This document shows positions 22,185-32,595 of a stretch of 38,652 bases of DNA, piece by piece. The first letter of the stretch is position 1. The number at the start of each line of letters is the position of its first letter. The notes beneath the pieces were generated by a model. That model saw nothing but the letters and a program-made list of their open reading frames with translations, made no database searches and was not told the origin of the DNA. Source of the DNA: an uncultured Bacteroidales bacterium (GTDB lineage: Bacteria > Bacteroidota > Bacteroidia > Bacteroidales > Paludibacteraceae); contig CACZZL010000019.1 in the NCBI GenBank assembly GCA_902785605.1, positions 1 through 38,652 on the forward strand, in the 5' to 3' direction. Position numbers and translations under genes: made by a program.

Positions 22185-25100
22185 ATGCGGATGAAGCGAT
22201 TTTGGTACATAGTGAGTGTGTTGCTGGTCAGCGTGTTGCTGGTCGGTGGGATGCTGGTGGCTGTGCTATCGAGCAGTGAGGTGGAGACGGCAGCGGTGCG
22301 GTTGGTGACGGCGGAGTTCAGCCGTGCTTTCGGCACGCACGCGCGTGTAGGCTCGATCACGTATCGTTTCCCCGCGCGTGTGTCGATCGAGGATGTGTAT
22401 ATAGAGGACCGGCAGGGCGACACGCTGTTGTATGCGGGTGAGTTGTACGCGCACTTCAGTCCGCTGGCGTTGCGGAAGGGTGAGATTCGTTTTTCGCACG
22501 CGCGGCTGCGTGATGTGCGGGCAGAGTTGTATCCGCTGTCGGACAGCACGTGGAACTACAGTTTCATTGCGTCGGCGTTTCAATCGGAGGAAGAGCAGGA
22601 GCGTAATCCGTTTGCGGGTATCTTGACGGTGAGGGATGTGCAGTTGGAGTCGATTCGGGTGCGGTACGATCGGTACGAGATGGAGCTGGACCATGCGGGT
22701 GTGGATCTGAATCATCTGTCGCAGCATTCGATCGATGCGCAGATCTCGGATCTCACGGCACGTGTGACGCGAGATGACCGGTCGGAGACGCCGTTCCGGG
22801 TGGAATCGCTGAGTGCGCATGTGCAGGCCTGTGATTCGCTGTTCGTTGTTCCGACGCTGCGGGGTTACTTGCCGAATTCGCGTCTGGACCTGTCGGGTAT
22901 TGAGATCCGGTCGGCGGACAGTACGATGACGCTGACGTTCCATGAGGCGGAGTTGACCCCGTCGGATATTGCGCTGTTCGTGCCCCGGTTGAGCGGTCTG
23001 AACCGTGCTATCTCGCTCAACGGTTCGTTGACGGGTAAGAAAGACTCGTTGTATTTTGACAATATTGTGATTCGTTATAACGGCCGCACGGTGTTGGAAG
23101 GTAGCATCGCGGCGTTCGGTCTGTCGGATATCGAGAACCCGTACCTAAGGGCTAACCTGAAGGATGTGCAGACGAGTGCGCCGCAGTTGCAGGATTTTCT
23201 GAGTCAGCTGTACGGTCGTCCGTTCCAGTTACCGGCCGAGGTGCATCGGTTGGGTACGATTCATTATCGGGGTTTGGCAGAGGGTCATCTGCATGATCTG
23301 ACGCTGCACGGTGCGTTCCGTACGGCCTTGGGTCCGATCTCGACGGACGGTACGTTCCGTTCGGATTCGTTGTTCGAGCATATGCAGTATGACGCGCGCG
23401 TGGTAGCCCGTTCGTTCCAGTTAGGTCGTCTGCTGGCGCAGCCTCAGTTCGGTTCGGTGACGATCGATGTGTCGTCCCGCGGTCAGATCGATGAGGGTCA
23501 GGTGTCGGGCGATGTGAAAGCGCACCTGCGTTCGTTCACGTACAAGGGCTACACGTTCAACGACGCACATATCAACGGCCGCTACGATCCGAAGCGGTAC
23601 CGGGGTAAGTTCGATATCGATGACCCGCACGTGAACCTGTCGTTCGACGGTGTGGTGGATCTGCATGATGTGAACCCGGAGGTGAACTTCAACCTGCTGT
23701 GCCGTCACTTCGATACGGAGCCGCTTCAGTTCGGCAGTCCGATTCAGACCAGTTTCTCGATGGCGGTGGATCTGAACGGTAAGAACACGGACGATGTGTC
23801 GGGTTACATGGTGATCGATTCGCTGTTCCTGGCGACGGTGCGTGACTCGATTCGGATGCAGCAGTTGATGCTGCTGGTGGATGCCAAGCCGAGTCTGAAG
23901 AAAGAGCTGACGCTTCGTTCGGATTATGTGACCGCACATGCGGACGGTACGTTCCGTTACGCGGATGTGGCTCCTGCGCTGCAGGCGTTGCTGCATTATT
24001 ATCTGCCTTCGGCAGTCGGTGCGCCTACGGGTTCGTGGCAAGCGGTGTCGCTGGATCTGGAAGCAGACGGTCAGCGGTTACGGGACGTGCAGCGTCTGTT
24101 CGTCGCTCCGCTGATCTTGTCGGATCACCCGTCGTTGACGGCCAGCCTGGATATCTCTCCGCGGATGCAAGAGGGAGTGCGGGAGCCGAATGTGGAGTTG
24201 CAGTTCTTCGCGCCGGGTATCCGTGCGGCGAACACACCGATACACGACCTGACGGTGACGGTGAATAACCGTGCTCGCATAGAGGACCGTGTGTCGCCGC
24301 TGCAGATGACGGTGAGTGCGGAGGCAATGTCGGTGAAGACGACGGTGACAACCCATGCGTACCACGATACGCTGCTGACGCATATTGTGCTGGACACGAC
24401 GTATTTCGCCCCGATCGAGAAGACGAGCGAACACGAGGATCTGCTGGAGCGGAGGGATCGTCTGATCTCGCAGCATCGGGCAGGTAAGTACGGCGGTGAG
24501 TTGTCGATGCTGGCACATTTCGAGCGTTATTGCGGCCAGCCGCTTATTGAGTTGGATGTGCTACCGGGCACGTTGCTGCTGCGCGATTCGGTCTATACGC
24601 TGGCGGAGGCTTCGCTGGTCTATTGTGCCGCGGACACATCGTTGGCGGTTCATCACTTCGATTTCACGGGTGCGGGTCAGCACCTGCGTGCGAACGGTTT
24701 GGCTTCGACCCGGGCAAAGGACACGCTGGAGCTGGATATGCAACGGCTCGATGCGTCGTATATCGTGCCGTTCCTGCTACCGGAGAAGACGATTAAGTTC
24801 AACGGCCTGCTGACGGGTCGGGCGAACGTGACATCTATGTTCCGCCGTCCGCAGTTCGATACGCATATACATATTGATGACATGGGTCTGAACGACTGCC
24901 GGTTTGGTGACGCGGAGGTGGACCTGAATATACAGGATTCGCTGGCGTTCCATGCGGATGTGTACCGCGGTACGTGGCCGGACGATAAGCAGACGGTGGT
25001 GGACCTGAACGGTAAGGCGCTGTTCGACGGTACGGGCACGTGGTGTCTGGACATGCGGACGTTTGCCGTGCCGTTGGAATTCATTAACCACTGGACCTCG

Positions 25101-26663
25101 ACGGTGCTGCATGACCTGGACGGTAAGGGCACGGGTACGGTGGTTGTCGGCGGTCAGAAGGGTTCCGTTTATGTGCTGGTGCGTGCTGAGGCTAAGAACG
25201 CGTCGTTCACGCTGCCTTGGACGGGTGCACGGTACACGATTCCGGCCGACACGATTGTGCTGGACACGACGGCGATCCGTTTCCCGAACGTGCATGTGGT
25301 GGATGTGGAAGGTAACCCGGTGGAGGTGAACGGCGAGATCACGCATAACCAGTTTAATGATTTCTGGCTGAACCTGCACGTGGATGCGCACGACGCGCTG
25401 GTGTTCGATAACAACCGCGCGGGGGATATGATCCAGGGGCACGTGTACGCGGACGGACATGTGGATGTGACGGGTCCGGATCAGGATATACTGGTGTACG
25501 CGATTGCGCGTACGGCGCGTCACTCGATGTTCCGGCTTTCGCTGGACAACGCCTCGTCGGCGTACGAGTCATCGTTCGTCCATTTCGTGGAGAGTCCTGA
25601 CTCGGTGACGATTACGGCGGAGAGGGAGAAGAAAGAGACGGATCTGGATAATATCGACAGCCCGGCGAAGGACAAGAAAAGCGCGAAGGATGATCCGTCG
25701 TATATCCCGCCTGCGCGTTGTCAGGTCAAGCTGAACCTGGATCTGGATCCGAACCTGCAGTTCAACCTGGTGCTGGGCGAGCGTAACGGCGATATCATTC
25801 AGGGCTACGGCACGGGTAACCTGCGGCTGTCGTACGAGACACCGTCGGACGATGTGTCGCTGTTCGGTACGTATCGGTTGACCAAGGGTACGCTCAATTA
25901 TACGGTAGCGAACGTGATCCGTAAGGAGTTCACGATCGGTGACGGATCGGTGATCGTGTTCACCGGTAATCCGTCTAACCCGCAGCTGAAAGTGCAGGCC
26001 AAGTACCGTGCGACGGGTAACCTGCGGGACCTGTTGGGTGACGAGGCGGAGCAGTTAGGCACGTCGCGGTCGAACATCCCGGTGCTGACGGTGCTGAACA
26101 TGACGGGTTCGTTGAACAACCCGATCTTGTCGTTTGACCTGGAGCTGCCGATGTCGGATCAGAACATCGAGCAACAGGTGCGTCAGGTGATCAACACGGA
26201 CGAGATGCTGATGCGGCAGGTGATCTACCTGCTGGTGTTCAACCGCTTCTTCACGCCGGACTACATGACCAATGCGAAGGCGGCGACGCTGAACTCGACC
26301 TATTCGTTGCTGTCGTCCACGGTGACGGGTCAGATCAATGCCTGGCTGTCCAAATTAACGACGATGCTGACGCTGGGTGTGGCGATCCGTACGGACGGTG
26401 AGGGCGCTAACTCAAGCCAGGAGTACGAGGCGCAGTTCCAGCTGCAACCCGTGGACCGGTTGATCATCAACGGTAATGTGGGCTATCGGTATAACGACAT
26501 GGTATCGAACAAACCGTTCTTCGGCGACCTGGATGTAGAGGTGCTGCTGACGGACGACGGCCAGCTGCGGTTCAAGGGCTACACGCACACCGTGGATAAG
26601 TACTCGCTGCGCCAAGCGTCGACGATCCAAGGCGTCGGCCTGGTGTGGAAGAAAGACTTTTGA
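22185..26663 (+). CDS. tamB: TamB-family translocation and assembly module protein
   Basis: 1,492 residues. The N-terminal signal anchor WYIVSVLLVSVLLVGGMLV leads into AsmA-like β-rich repeats (VRLVTAEFSRAFGTHARVG, then VYIEDRQGDTLLYAGEL). The last ~400 residues are the DUF490 domain, with GTYRLTKGTLNYTV, NPSNPQLKVQAKYRATGNL and LNMTGSLNNPILSFDLELP. TamB spans the periplasm and forms a hydrophobic groove, thought to move lipids or assist outer-membrane protein assembly. It is the only long plus-strand protein gene here and its third codon positions are rich in G. An alternative ATG lies two codons in. It converges on pnp. Confidence 0.92.
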   Translation: MRMKRFWYIVSVLLVSVLLVGGMLVAVLSSSEVETAAVRLVTAEFSRAFGTHARVGSITYRFPARVSIEDVYIEDRQGDTLLYAGELYAHFSPLALRKGEIRFSHARLRDVRAELYPLSDSTWNYSFIASAFQSEEEQERNPFAGILTVRDVQLESIRVRYDRYEMELDHAGVDLNHLSQHSIDAQISDLTARVTRDDRSETPFRVESLSAHVQACDSLFVVPTLRGYLPNSRLDLSGIEIRSADSTMTLTFHEAELTPSDIALFVPRLSGLNRAISLNGSLTGKKDSLYFDNIVIRYNGRTVLEGSIAAFGLSDIENPYLRANLKDVQTSAPQLQDFLSQLYGRPFQLPAEVHRLGTIHYRGLAEGHLHDLTLHGAFRTALGPISTDGTFRSDSLFEHMQYDARVVARSFQLGRLLAQPQFGSVTIDVSSRGQIDEGQVSGDVKAHLRSFTYKGYTFNDAHINGRYDPKRYRGKFDIDDPHVNLSFDGVVDLHDVNPEVNFNLLCRHFDTEPLQFGSPIQTSFSMAVDLNGKNTDDVSGYMVIDSLFLATVRDSIRMQQLMLLVDAKPSLKKELTLRSDYVTAHADGTFRYADVAPALQALLHYYLPSAVGAPTGSWQAVSLDLEADGQRLRDVQRLFVAPLILSDHPSLTASLDISPRMQEGVREPNVELQFFAPGIRAANTPIHDLTVTVNNRARIEDRVSPLQMTVSAEAMSVKTTVTTHAYHDTLLTHIVLDTTYFAPIEKTSEHEDLLERRDRLISQHRAGKYGGELSMLAHFERYCGQPLIELDVLPGTLLLRDSVYTLAEASLVYCAADTSLAVHHFDFTGAGQHLRANGLASTRAKDTLELDMQRLDASYIVPFLLPEKTIKFNGLLTGRANVTSMFRRPQFDTHIHIDDMGLNDCRFGDAEVDLNIQDSLAFHADVYRGTWPDDKQTVVDLNGKALFDGTGTWCLDMRTFAVPLEFINHWTSTVLHDLDGKGTGTVVVGGQKGSVYVLVRAEAKNASFTLPWTGARYTIPADTIVLDTTAIRFPNVHVVDVEGNPVEVNGEITHNQFNDFWLNLHVDAHDALVFDNNRAGDMIQGHVYADGHVDVTGPDQDILVYAIARTARHSMFRLSLDNASSAYESSFVHFVESPDSVTITAEREKKETDLDNIDSPAKDKKSAKDDPSYIPPARCQVKLNLDLDPNLQFNLVLGERNGDIIQGYGTGNLRLSYETPSDDVSLFGTYRLTKGTLNYTVANVIRKEFTIGDGSVIVFTGNPSNPQLKVQAKYRATGNLRDLLGDEAEQLGTSRSNIPVLTVLNMTGSLNNPILSFDLELPMSDQNIEQQVRQVINTDEMLMRQVIYLLVFNRFFTPDYMTNAKAATLNSTYSLLSSTVTGQINAWLSKLTTMLTLGVAIRTDGEGANSSQEYEAQFQLQPVDRLIINGNVGYRYNDMVSNKPFFGDLDVEVLLTDDGQLRFKGYTHTVDKYSLRQASTIQGVGLVWKKDF

Positions 26664-26694
26664 AAATTAAAAATTAAAAATTAAAAATTAAAAA
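26664..26694. repeat. AT-rich heptanucleotide repeat after tamB
   Basis: About four copies of aaaaatt with a 7-bp period immediately after the tamB stop codon. Confidence 0.85.
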
Positions 26695-26717
26695 CAGCGC
26701 CCGTTTGGACGCTGTTT
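26682..26717 (-). terminator. Terminator between convergent tamB and pnp
   Basis: AAACAGCG (26692-26699) pairs with CGCTGTTT (26710-26717) around a 10-nt loop. On the minus strand the stem is followed by TTAATTTTT, so it serves pnp best. On the plus strand there is no T-tract. Confidence 0.7.
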
Positions 26718-26751
26718 CCGTTAACCTATAACCGGTAACCCTTAACCTTTA

Positions 26752-29019
26752 TTAGTGACGTTCGGGACGGGGACCACGACGCTCGGGACGGGGACCTCTG
26801 TCGAGGCGTGCACCGTCTGCATCTTCTCGCCTCGGTCGCTGACCGCGTTCGCGCTTCTCGGGCTCAACGTAACCTTCGGGTTTCGGTTTGAGGGCCTTGG
26901 CGCTGAGACGGAACTTACCGGTCTTCGGATCCACCTCCAGCAGTTTGATGCGGATGTGGTCACCTTCTTTGATTCCGGTCTCTTCCATGGTCTCGTAGCG
27001 CTTCCAGTCGATCTCGGAGATGTGGAGCAGACCTTCCTTACCCGGCATGAACTCTACGAAGCAACCGTAGGGCATGAGCGATTTGACGATCGAATCGTAC
27101 TCTTCACCTACTTCCGGCAGGGCCACGATGGCTTTGATCTTAGCGATAGCAGCCTGCATGGACTCGCCGTTGTTGGATGCTACTTCGACCTTACCGCCCT
27201 TCTCATCCTCATCGATGGAGATGACAGCACCGGTCTCTGCCTGGATGCCTTGGATGATCTTACCGCCCGGGCCAATGACAGCACCGATCATATCCTTCGG
27301 GATATAGAAGGAAACGATACGCGGAGCGTGCGGTTTGAGGTCTGCACGCGGTGCGGGCATGCACTCAAGGATCTTACCGAGGATGTACATACGTGCCTCG
27401 TGTGCCTGTGCGAGTGCGTTCTCGAGGATCTCGTAGCTCAGACCGTCCACTTTGATATCCATCTGGCAAGCGGTCAGACCGTCCTTGGTACCGGTGGTCT
27501 TGAAGTCCATGTCGCCGAGGTGGTCCTCGTCACCGAGGATATCGGAGAGGATGGCGTAGTTCTTACCATGGTTCTCGGAGATGAGTCCCATAGCGATACC
27601 GGATACCGGTTTTTTCATCGGCACACCGGCGTCCATGAGGGCGAGGGTTCCGGCACAAACGGTTGCCATAGAGCTCGAACCGTTGGACTCGAGGATGTCA
27701 CTTACAACGCGAACGGTATAAGGAAAATCTTCCGGGATCATGTTCTTGAGTGCACGGCAAGCGAGGTTACCGTGACCGATCTCACGACGGCCTACACCAC
27801 GAGCGGCTTTGGCTTCGCCGGTCGAGAACGGCGGGAAGTTATAGTGCAGCAGGAACTTGTCGGTACCTTGGATGAGTGCTTCGTCAACGATCTTCTCGTC
27901 GCGGCTGGTGCCGAGGGTGACGGTCGAGAGGGACTGTGTCTCACCACGGGTGAAGATAGACGATCCGTGAGGTCCGGGGAGGTAACCTACCTCGCACCAG
28001 ATCGGGCGGATCTCGGTCGTCTTACGGCCGTCGAGGCGCTTACCCTCATCGAGCACGGCGCGACGCATTGCCTCTTTCTCTACATCGTGGTAGTAACGGT
28101 CAACGAGCGCTGCAACCTCATCGATATCGATGCCGAGTGCCTCTGCGCGGGCAGCCATGTAGTCTGCTTTCTCGGTCTTGAAGTCCTCGCGGATCTGGGT
28201 GAACATCTCTTCGCGGTGATGCTTATCGGTGTCCGCGCTGGTAGCCTGTGCGTAAGCACGAGCGTAACTGAAATCGTGTACTGCGTTCTTCAACTCGTCA
28301 TCGTTCACCTCGTGGCAGTACTCGCGCTTGGTCTCCTTACCATATGCCTTCATCATCTCGTTGATGGCCAAGCACTGCGGTTTGATAGCTTCGTGAGCGG
28401 CTTTGATAGCCTCGAGCATTACGGACTCCGGAACCTCTTTCATCTCACCTTCTACCATCATGATGTTGTCATAGGTAGCAGCTACCATCAGCTCGAGGTC
28501 GGCGTGTTCACATTGCTCAAAAGTGGGGTTGATCACCATCTGACCATCGACACGTGCTACGCGTACTTCGCTGACCGGACCCTCGAAGGGGATGTCGGAG
28601 CAAGCGAGTGCTGCACCTGCTGCGAGACCTGCGATCGATTCGGGCATGTCAATGCCGTCAGCCGAATACATGGTGACGTTGACAAAAGTCTCAGCGTGAT
28701 AGTTGGATGGGAAAAGGGGACGAAGGGCGCGGTCGATGAGTCGTGCGATGAGGATCTCGTAATCCGAAGCTTTGCCCTCGCGACGGGTGAAACCACCCGG
28801 GAAGCGTCCTGCGGACGCAAATTTCTCTTTGTACTCTACAGTGAGGGGCATGAAGTCGGTGCCCGGTACTGCATCTTTGGCGGAGCAGACAGTTGCCAGG
28901 ATCATCGTATTGCCAAGGGTGGCCATGACTGCGCCATCTGCCTGTTTGGCTAACTTGCCTGTCTCCAGTTTGATCACTCGTCCGTCAGGGAGAGCAATCT
29001 CTTTTGTTACAATATTCAT
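26752..29019 (-). CDS. pnp: Polyribonucleotide nucleotidyltransferase (PNPase)
   Basis: 755 residues from ATG 29019 ([20 protein letters not shown]). A longer frame to 29115 is ruled out because the promoter lies at 29085-29115. Two RNase PH domains ([32 protein letters not shown] region; [29 protein letters not shown]) surround a helical domain. Next come a KH domain with [15 protein letters not shown] and an S1 domain ([19 protein letters not shown]). The Arg/Gly/Pro-rich end (RGPRPERR) is an added basic tail. PNPase degrades RNA 3'-5' using phosphate. The gene is monocistronic by its own promoter and the terminator at 26682-26717. Confidence 0.97.
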   Translation of the reverse strand: MNIVTKEIALPDGRVIKLETGKLAKQADGAVMATLGNTMILATVCSAKDAVPGTDFMPLTVEYKEKFASAGRFPGGFTRREGKASDYEILIARLIDRALRPLFPSNYHAETFVNVTMYSADGIDMPESIAGLAAGAALACSDIPFEGPVSEVRVARVDGQMVINPTFEQCEHADLELMVAATYDNIMMVEGEMKEVPESVMLEAIKAAHEAIKPQCLAINEMMKAYGKETKREYCHEVNDDELKNAVHDFSYARAYAQATSADTDKHHREEMFTQIREDFKTEKADYMAARAEALGIDIDEVAALVDRYYHDVEKEAMRRAVLDEGKRLDGRKTTEIRPIWCEVGYLPGPHGSSIFTRGETQSLSTVTLGTSRDEKIVDEALIQGTDKFLLHYNFPPFSTGEAKAARGVGRREIGHGNLACRALKNMIPEDFPYTVRVVSDILESNGSSSMATVCAGTLALMDAGVPMKKPVSGIAMGLISENHGKNYAILSDILGDEDHLGDMDFKTTGTKDGLTACQMDIKVDGLSYEILENALAQAHEARMYILGKILECMPAPRADLKPHAPRIVSFYIPKDMIGAVIGPGGKIIQGIQAETGAVISIDEDEKGGKVEVASNNGESMQAAIAKIKAIVALPEVGEEYDSIVKSLMPYGCFVEFMPGKEGLLHISEIDWKRYETMEETGIKEGDHIRIKLLEVDPKTGKFRLSAKALKPKPEGYVEPEKRERGQRPRREDADGARLDRGPRPERRGPRPERH

Positions 29020-29084
29020 TATCAATTCGTCATTTTTGGTCGCCGTTTGCGACCGGTTATTAATTAGACCCACAAAAAGTCTCG

Positions 29085-29115
29085 CAAAATTACTGCTTTT
29101 TTTTGAAATATGCAA
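29085..29115 (-). promoter_or_regulatory. Promoter of pnp
   Basis: Minus strand: TTG at 29115-29113, 20-nt spacer, TAATTTTG at 29092-29085. The leader to ATG 29019 is about 60 nt. Confidence 0.85.
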
Positions 29116-29127
29116 GAGAATAATGCA

Positions 29128-30024
29128 TTATTTTTTGATTTGGAACGGAAAAGAACCGATTAGATTGCCCTCACAGCAAAAATCGATTGTATAAAACCCG
29201 TTTTGCACTATTTCTTGCTCGGCGAGCGTGTAGTAACAAACGCCGCTGTAGGCTTCGCCGGCGTACTCGATCTCCTGCTTGGCGGTGTATCCGATCTCGC
29301 CGGACTCGAACTCGAAGGTCTTGTCTTCGGCTTCGCCCATGAGGTTACCCGCGGGATCCTGGATACGGACGTAGAGCGTTTTCATGCCCGGGGTGCAGGT
29401 GATGTTCTTGGCGATGGTGTAGTCGAATTGGAGCTTGCGTACGTTGCTGGCAATTCGGGTTTTGCGGTCGTTCTTGTTGAGCGTGGAGAGGACGCAGCTT
29501 GTTATCTCGAGCATGGACGCGCGGCTGACGGTCTCGGTGAGAGCTGTGTTGCTCTCGGTCAGTTGCTGGTTGCTCTGGGTGAGGGCCGAGTTGCTCTGGG
29601 TGAGTTGCAGGTTCTCCTCGGTGAGTCGTGCGTTGGTGGCGTTGAGGCTGTCGATCTGACGGACGTAGTCCTTGAGGACCGCCCGAACGGTGGCCAGTTC
29701 CTGCTTGAGTTCGTTGATGCGGCGCGCATTGGACGCCTTGGTGTGACGCAGTTCCTCCAACAGGTCCTGTACGCGTTGTTGCTCACGGCTGAGCAGGTCC
29801 TGCAGGCTGTCATTGCGGATATCCATCTGCTGGTAGCCGTCGAACTGGATAGCCAGGTCTTCGTACTCTTCTTGCAGTTCCTCTTTCTCGATGGCCATCT
29901 GCTCCACGATCTCGTTCAGTTCCTGACGCTGGCTGAGGTTCCAATAGAGCAGCCCGCCGATGATGAACAGCAGGATGACCGTGAGAGCGATTAAAAGACC
30001 AATACCTATATTCTTCTTTTTCAT
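29128..30024 (-). CDS. Membrane-anchored coiled-coil protein of unknown function
   Basis: 298 residues. A single N-terminal membrane segment (IGIGLLIALTVILLFIIGGLLYW) is followed by a long coiled coil (about 32-168) rich in Glu, Gln and Leu. Its end is a repeated LTQSNSALTQSNQQLTESN pattern. The C-terminal ~120 residues look like a compact β domain (KTLYVRIQDPAGNLMGEAED, then GVCYYTLAEQEIVQNGFY). The start overlaps the murF stop by ATGA, so it is co-translated with a peptidoglycan synthesis gene. That context and the topology suggest an envelope role, but no family is recognised. Confidence 0.75.
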   Translation of the reverse strand: MKKKNIGIGLLIALTVILLFIIGGLLYWNLSQRQELNEIVEQMAIEKEELQEEYEDLAIQFDGYQQMDIRNDSLQDLLSREQQRVQDLLEELRHTKASNARRINELKQELATVRAVLKDYVRQIDSLNATNARLTEENLQLTQSNSALTQSNQQLTESNTALTETVSRASMLEITSCVLSTLNKNDRKTRIASNVRKLQFDYTIAKNITCTPGMKTLYVRIQDPAGNLMGEAEDKTFEFESGEIGYTAKQEIEYAGEAYSGVCYYTLAEQEIVQNGFYTIDFCCEGNLIGSFPFQIKK

Positions 30025-31226
30025 AACAATGGAATAACTTTCTCTAATTGATTGGAACGGCTACCTTTGAGCAAGATGCGACATCCTGCAAGCGGGTTTT
30101 GGGTGAGGTGTTCGCATAGCGCTTCGACGTTGTCGAAGATGGGATAGGGTGCCGTTGTCTGTTTGTACTCTTCGCCGACGAGCAGCACCTTGTCGGCCTT
30201 GCGCTCGAGCAGCATGTTGACGATGTTCTGATGCTCGGTGTGGCTGTATTCGCCCAGTTCGCGCATCGCGCCGAGGATGTAGGCCTGCGGCATTTGTGAT
30301 TTGTGATTTGTGATTTGTGATTTGTCGAAAGCTTCGATAGCGGCTTGCATAGACGTCGGGTTGGCGTTGTAGGCATCGACGACGACCGTGTTACGCTCCG
30401 TGATCATGAGTTGGGAGCGGTTGTTACTCGGGACATAGGCCCGGATAGCGGCCAGAGCGTCTTCGTGCGAGACTCCGAAGAACTCGCCTACGCAGAGCGC
30501 AGCCGACACATTCTCAGCGTTGTAACCGCCTACGAGATGGGTGCCTTCGGGCATGGTGCCGGTCGAGTATTCGACTAGGCCTCCTATGTTTCCCAGGTCT
30601 CCTAGGGAGGCTAGCATCTGCTTCAGATGCGGGTTGTCCGCATTGCGGAAGATGGTGCCGTGATGGGCCAACAGAAAATCGTACAGTTCGGCCTTGGTAC
30701 GCATCACGCCCTCGAAGGAACCGAAGCCCTGGAGGTGTGCGCGGCCGACGTTGGTGATCAGACCGTAGTTCGGTTCGGCTATCTCGACGAGTTCCCGGAT
30801 ATCCCCGGGATGGGACGCCCCCATCTCGACGATGGCCATCTCGTGCGCGCGCGTGATATTTAATAAGGTGAGGGGCACACCGATCTGGTTGTTGAGGTTA
30901 CCCTGCGTGTAGTAGAGTTTGTACTTGGTTGACAGCACCGCAGCGCAGAGTTCCTTGGTCGTTGTCTTACCGTTCGTACCGGTGATACCGAGGATAGGCA
31001 GACCCAGTTCGCGTCGCCAAGCCCGTGCCAGATCTTGCAGGTCCTGCAGGGCGTTGTCTCCGCAGATGACGTACGCTGCTCCGTCCTGACGCGCTTGGTC
31101 AACGAAGTCATTACCGTCGAAGTGCTCCCCCTTGAGTGCCACAAAGACAGAGCCGGAAGTGACCTTCCGGCTGTCTGTCGTGACATGCAGTGAATCCTTA
31201 TTTTTTATTAGGAAGCTCCAATCCAT
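30021..31226 (-). CDS. murF: UDP-N-acetylmuramoyl-tripeptide--D-alanyl-D-alanine ligase
   Basis: 401 residues, slightly short for MurF. VTTDSRKVTSGSVFVALKGEHFDGN (15-39) is the N-terminal Mur domain and GITGTNGKTTTKEL (80-93) is the ATP-binding P-loop. VEMGASHPGDI, NVGRAHLQGFGS and AYNANPTSM are further Mur ligase motifs. MurF adds D-Ala-D-Ala to the peptidoglycan precursor in the cytoplasm. The segment KSQITNHKSQM (about 303-313) is encoded by heptamers at 30293-30325 and looks like an inserted loop. The gene overlaps the MFS gene by 29 bp and the downstream coiled-coil gene by 4 bp. Confidence 0.95.
   Translation of the reverse strand: MDWSFLIKNKDSLHVTTDSRKVTSGSVFVALKGEHFDGNDFVDQARQDGAAYVICGDNALQDLQDLARAWRRELGLPILGITGTNGKTTTKELCAAVLSTKYKLYYTQGNLNNQIGVPLTLLNITRAHEMAIVEMGASHPGDIRELVEIAEPNYGLITNVGRAHLQGFGSFEGVMRTKAELYDFLLAHHGTIFRNADNPHLKQMLASLGDLGNIGGLVEYSTGTMPEGTHLVGGYNAENVSAALCVGEFFGVSHEDALAAIRAYVPSNNRSQLMITERNTVVVDAYNANPTSMQAAIEAFDKSQITNHKSQMPQAYILGAMRELGEYSHTEHQNIVNMLLERKADKVLLVGEEYKQTTAPYPIFDNVEALCEHLTQNPLAGCRILLKGSRSNQLEKVIPLL
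30293..30325. repeat. In-frame heptanucleotide repeat in murF
   Basis: Four near-perfect copies of ttgtgat. They are read as ITNHKSQ-type peptide on the minus strand. Confidence 0.85.
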
Positions 31227-32595
31227 ATCCTTTGCGTTTGTCTTCTACTTTGAGCAAGAATGTGCAGACGAGAGCCAATAGTCCGAATGCAGCAAAAATG
31301 AGCATCGCTACCTTAAATCCTTGCGTCTTGTCAATCACCCATCCGATCAGCAGCGGCACTAATGCCAAACCGATGTTCTGCACCCAGAAAATCAGACAAT
31401 ATGCAGAACCTAACACTTTCTCATCAATGATCTTCGGAACGGAAGGCCACAAGGCTGCAGGCACTAACGAGAAGCTGACACCCAAGATGACAATCAAAGT
31501 GGTAGCAAGCCATTTATACGGATACAAGGGTAATACGAAAGCAAAGCAGAGGTGGCAGAAGAGCATGATCAGCGATCCGCCGATGAGCATTGTGGCGCCT
31601 TTTCCCTTGAAATCAATGAACGCACCCAGGAACGGTGTCAAAGCCATTGCCAAGAAGGGGAAGAATGCAAACATATCCGCTGCTGCGTCGCGCGTCAGGT
31701 ACTCGCCGTTAACCATGATCGTCTCGCTCAAGAACCGGACAGCGTACTTCTGGAAGGGGAAGATACCGGAGTAGAACAATACACACAGCATCGAAACGAT
31801 CCAGAACATCTTGTTGGTAAAGATTGCAAATAGGTCACTAACGTGGAACTCTTCGGTAGGATCGATCTCAGCGGTCTTCTCTCCTACTGCTACCAACTGC
31901 TTGTCAAACTTCGTATCCATGACACAGAAGACAAGGTAGTTGATCAAACCGATCAGCAAAAGGAGGGTTCCGAATGCTACAGGGGCAAAGATCGAATGAT
32001 CGTAGTAATTGGAGATACGCGGAATAACGAGCATGGTAGCGGTAACACCCAAACGAGCAATCGCCATCTCAATTCCCATCGCCAATGCCATCTCTTTGCC
32101 TTTGAACCATTTCGCCAGAACACGGCTCACGGTCGTACCCGCCATCTCACAACCACAACCGAAGATAGCAAATCCGGCGAAGGACAGTTTGCAAGTAGCC
32201 GGCATGCCGGTCATCCAGGTTCCTAACCAATCATGAAAAGCTGTACTGCGGAATGAATCACTCAATGCGTACATCATTACTGCAGCACCGATTACCATCA
32301 TCGATGCAGACATCGTTCCCGCAAAGCGAACGCCTTTCTTATCCAATATATATCCGGCAATCAACAGGAAACCCAATACATTGACGATGTACTCGCCCAT
32401 GAGGAAAGTACCGTAGTTTGTACTGGTCCATCCAAACAGACCACCTTCTGAAAACGGCAATTCGATCAATTGCTCCAATGGCGATAAGATATCCGCCATC
32501 ATGTAAGCAAAGAACATCATGGAGGCCACCAAGATCAATACCGCCCAACGCGCTACGACACTATCGCGAAGTGTTTGTTGAAGTTTTTGTACCAT
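31198..32595 (-). CDS. Major facilitator superfamily transporter
   Basis: 465 residues with about twelve hydrophobic segments, among them WAVLILVASMMFFAYMMADI, YIVNVLGFLLIAGYILDKKG (followed by the MFS motif A-like DKKGVRFAG) and FFPFLAMALTPFLGAFIDFKG. A central charged loop, DTKFDKQLVAVGEKTAEIDP, separates the two halves. The substrate cannot be read from sequence; the organisation resembles the MFSD1-like group often found in Bacteroidales. It lies between the skp genes and murF in one run. Its start is overlapped by the 3' end of the small ORF at 32561-32686. Confidence 0.85.
   Translation of the reverse strand: MVQKLQQTLRDSVVARWAVLILVASMMFFAYMMADILSPLEQLIELPFSEGGLFGWTSTNYGTFLMGEYIVNVLGFLLIAGYILDKKGVRFAGTMSASMMVIGAAVMMYALSDSFRSTAFHDWLGTWMTGMPATCKLSFAGFAIFGCGCEMAGTTVSRVLAKWFKGKEMALAMGIEMAIARLGVTATMLVIPRISNYYDHSIFAPVAFGTLLLLIGLINYLVFCVMDTKFDKQLVAVGEKTAEIDPTEEFHVSDLFAIFTNKMFWIVSMLCVLFYSGIFPFQKYAVRFLSETIMVNGEYLTRDAAADMFAFFPFLAMALTPFLGAFIDFKGKGATMLIGGSLIMLFCHLCFAFVLPLYPYKWLATTLIVILGVSFSLVPAALWPSVPKIIDEKVLGSAYCLIFWVQNIGLALVPLLIGWVIDKTQGFKVAMLIFAAFGLLALVCTFLLKVEDKRKGYGLELPNKK

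Noticed and set aside
26755-28953. 732-codon plus-strand ORF opposite pnp
   Set aside because: It is the antisense shadow of pnp. Its composition (many Val, Leu, Gly, Asp and Cys) reflects reverse-complemented pnp codons and no domain is visible.
29020-29115. N-terminal extension of pnp
   Set aside because: A consensus promoter lies at 29085-29115, so those codons would not be transcribed; the sequence from 29019 matches the PNPase N-terminus.
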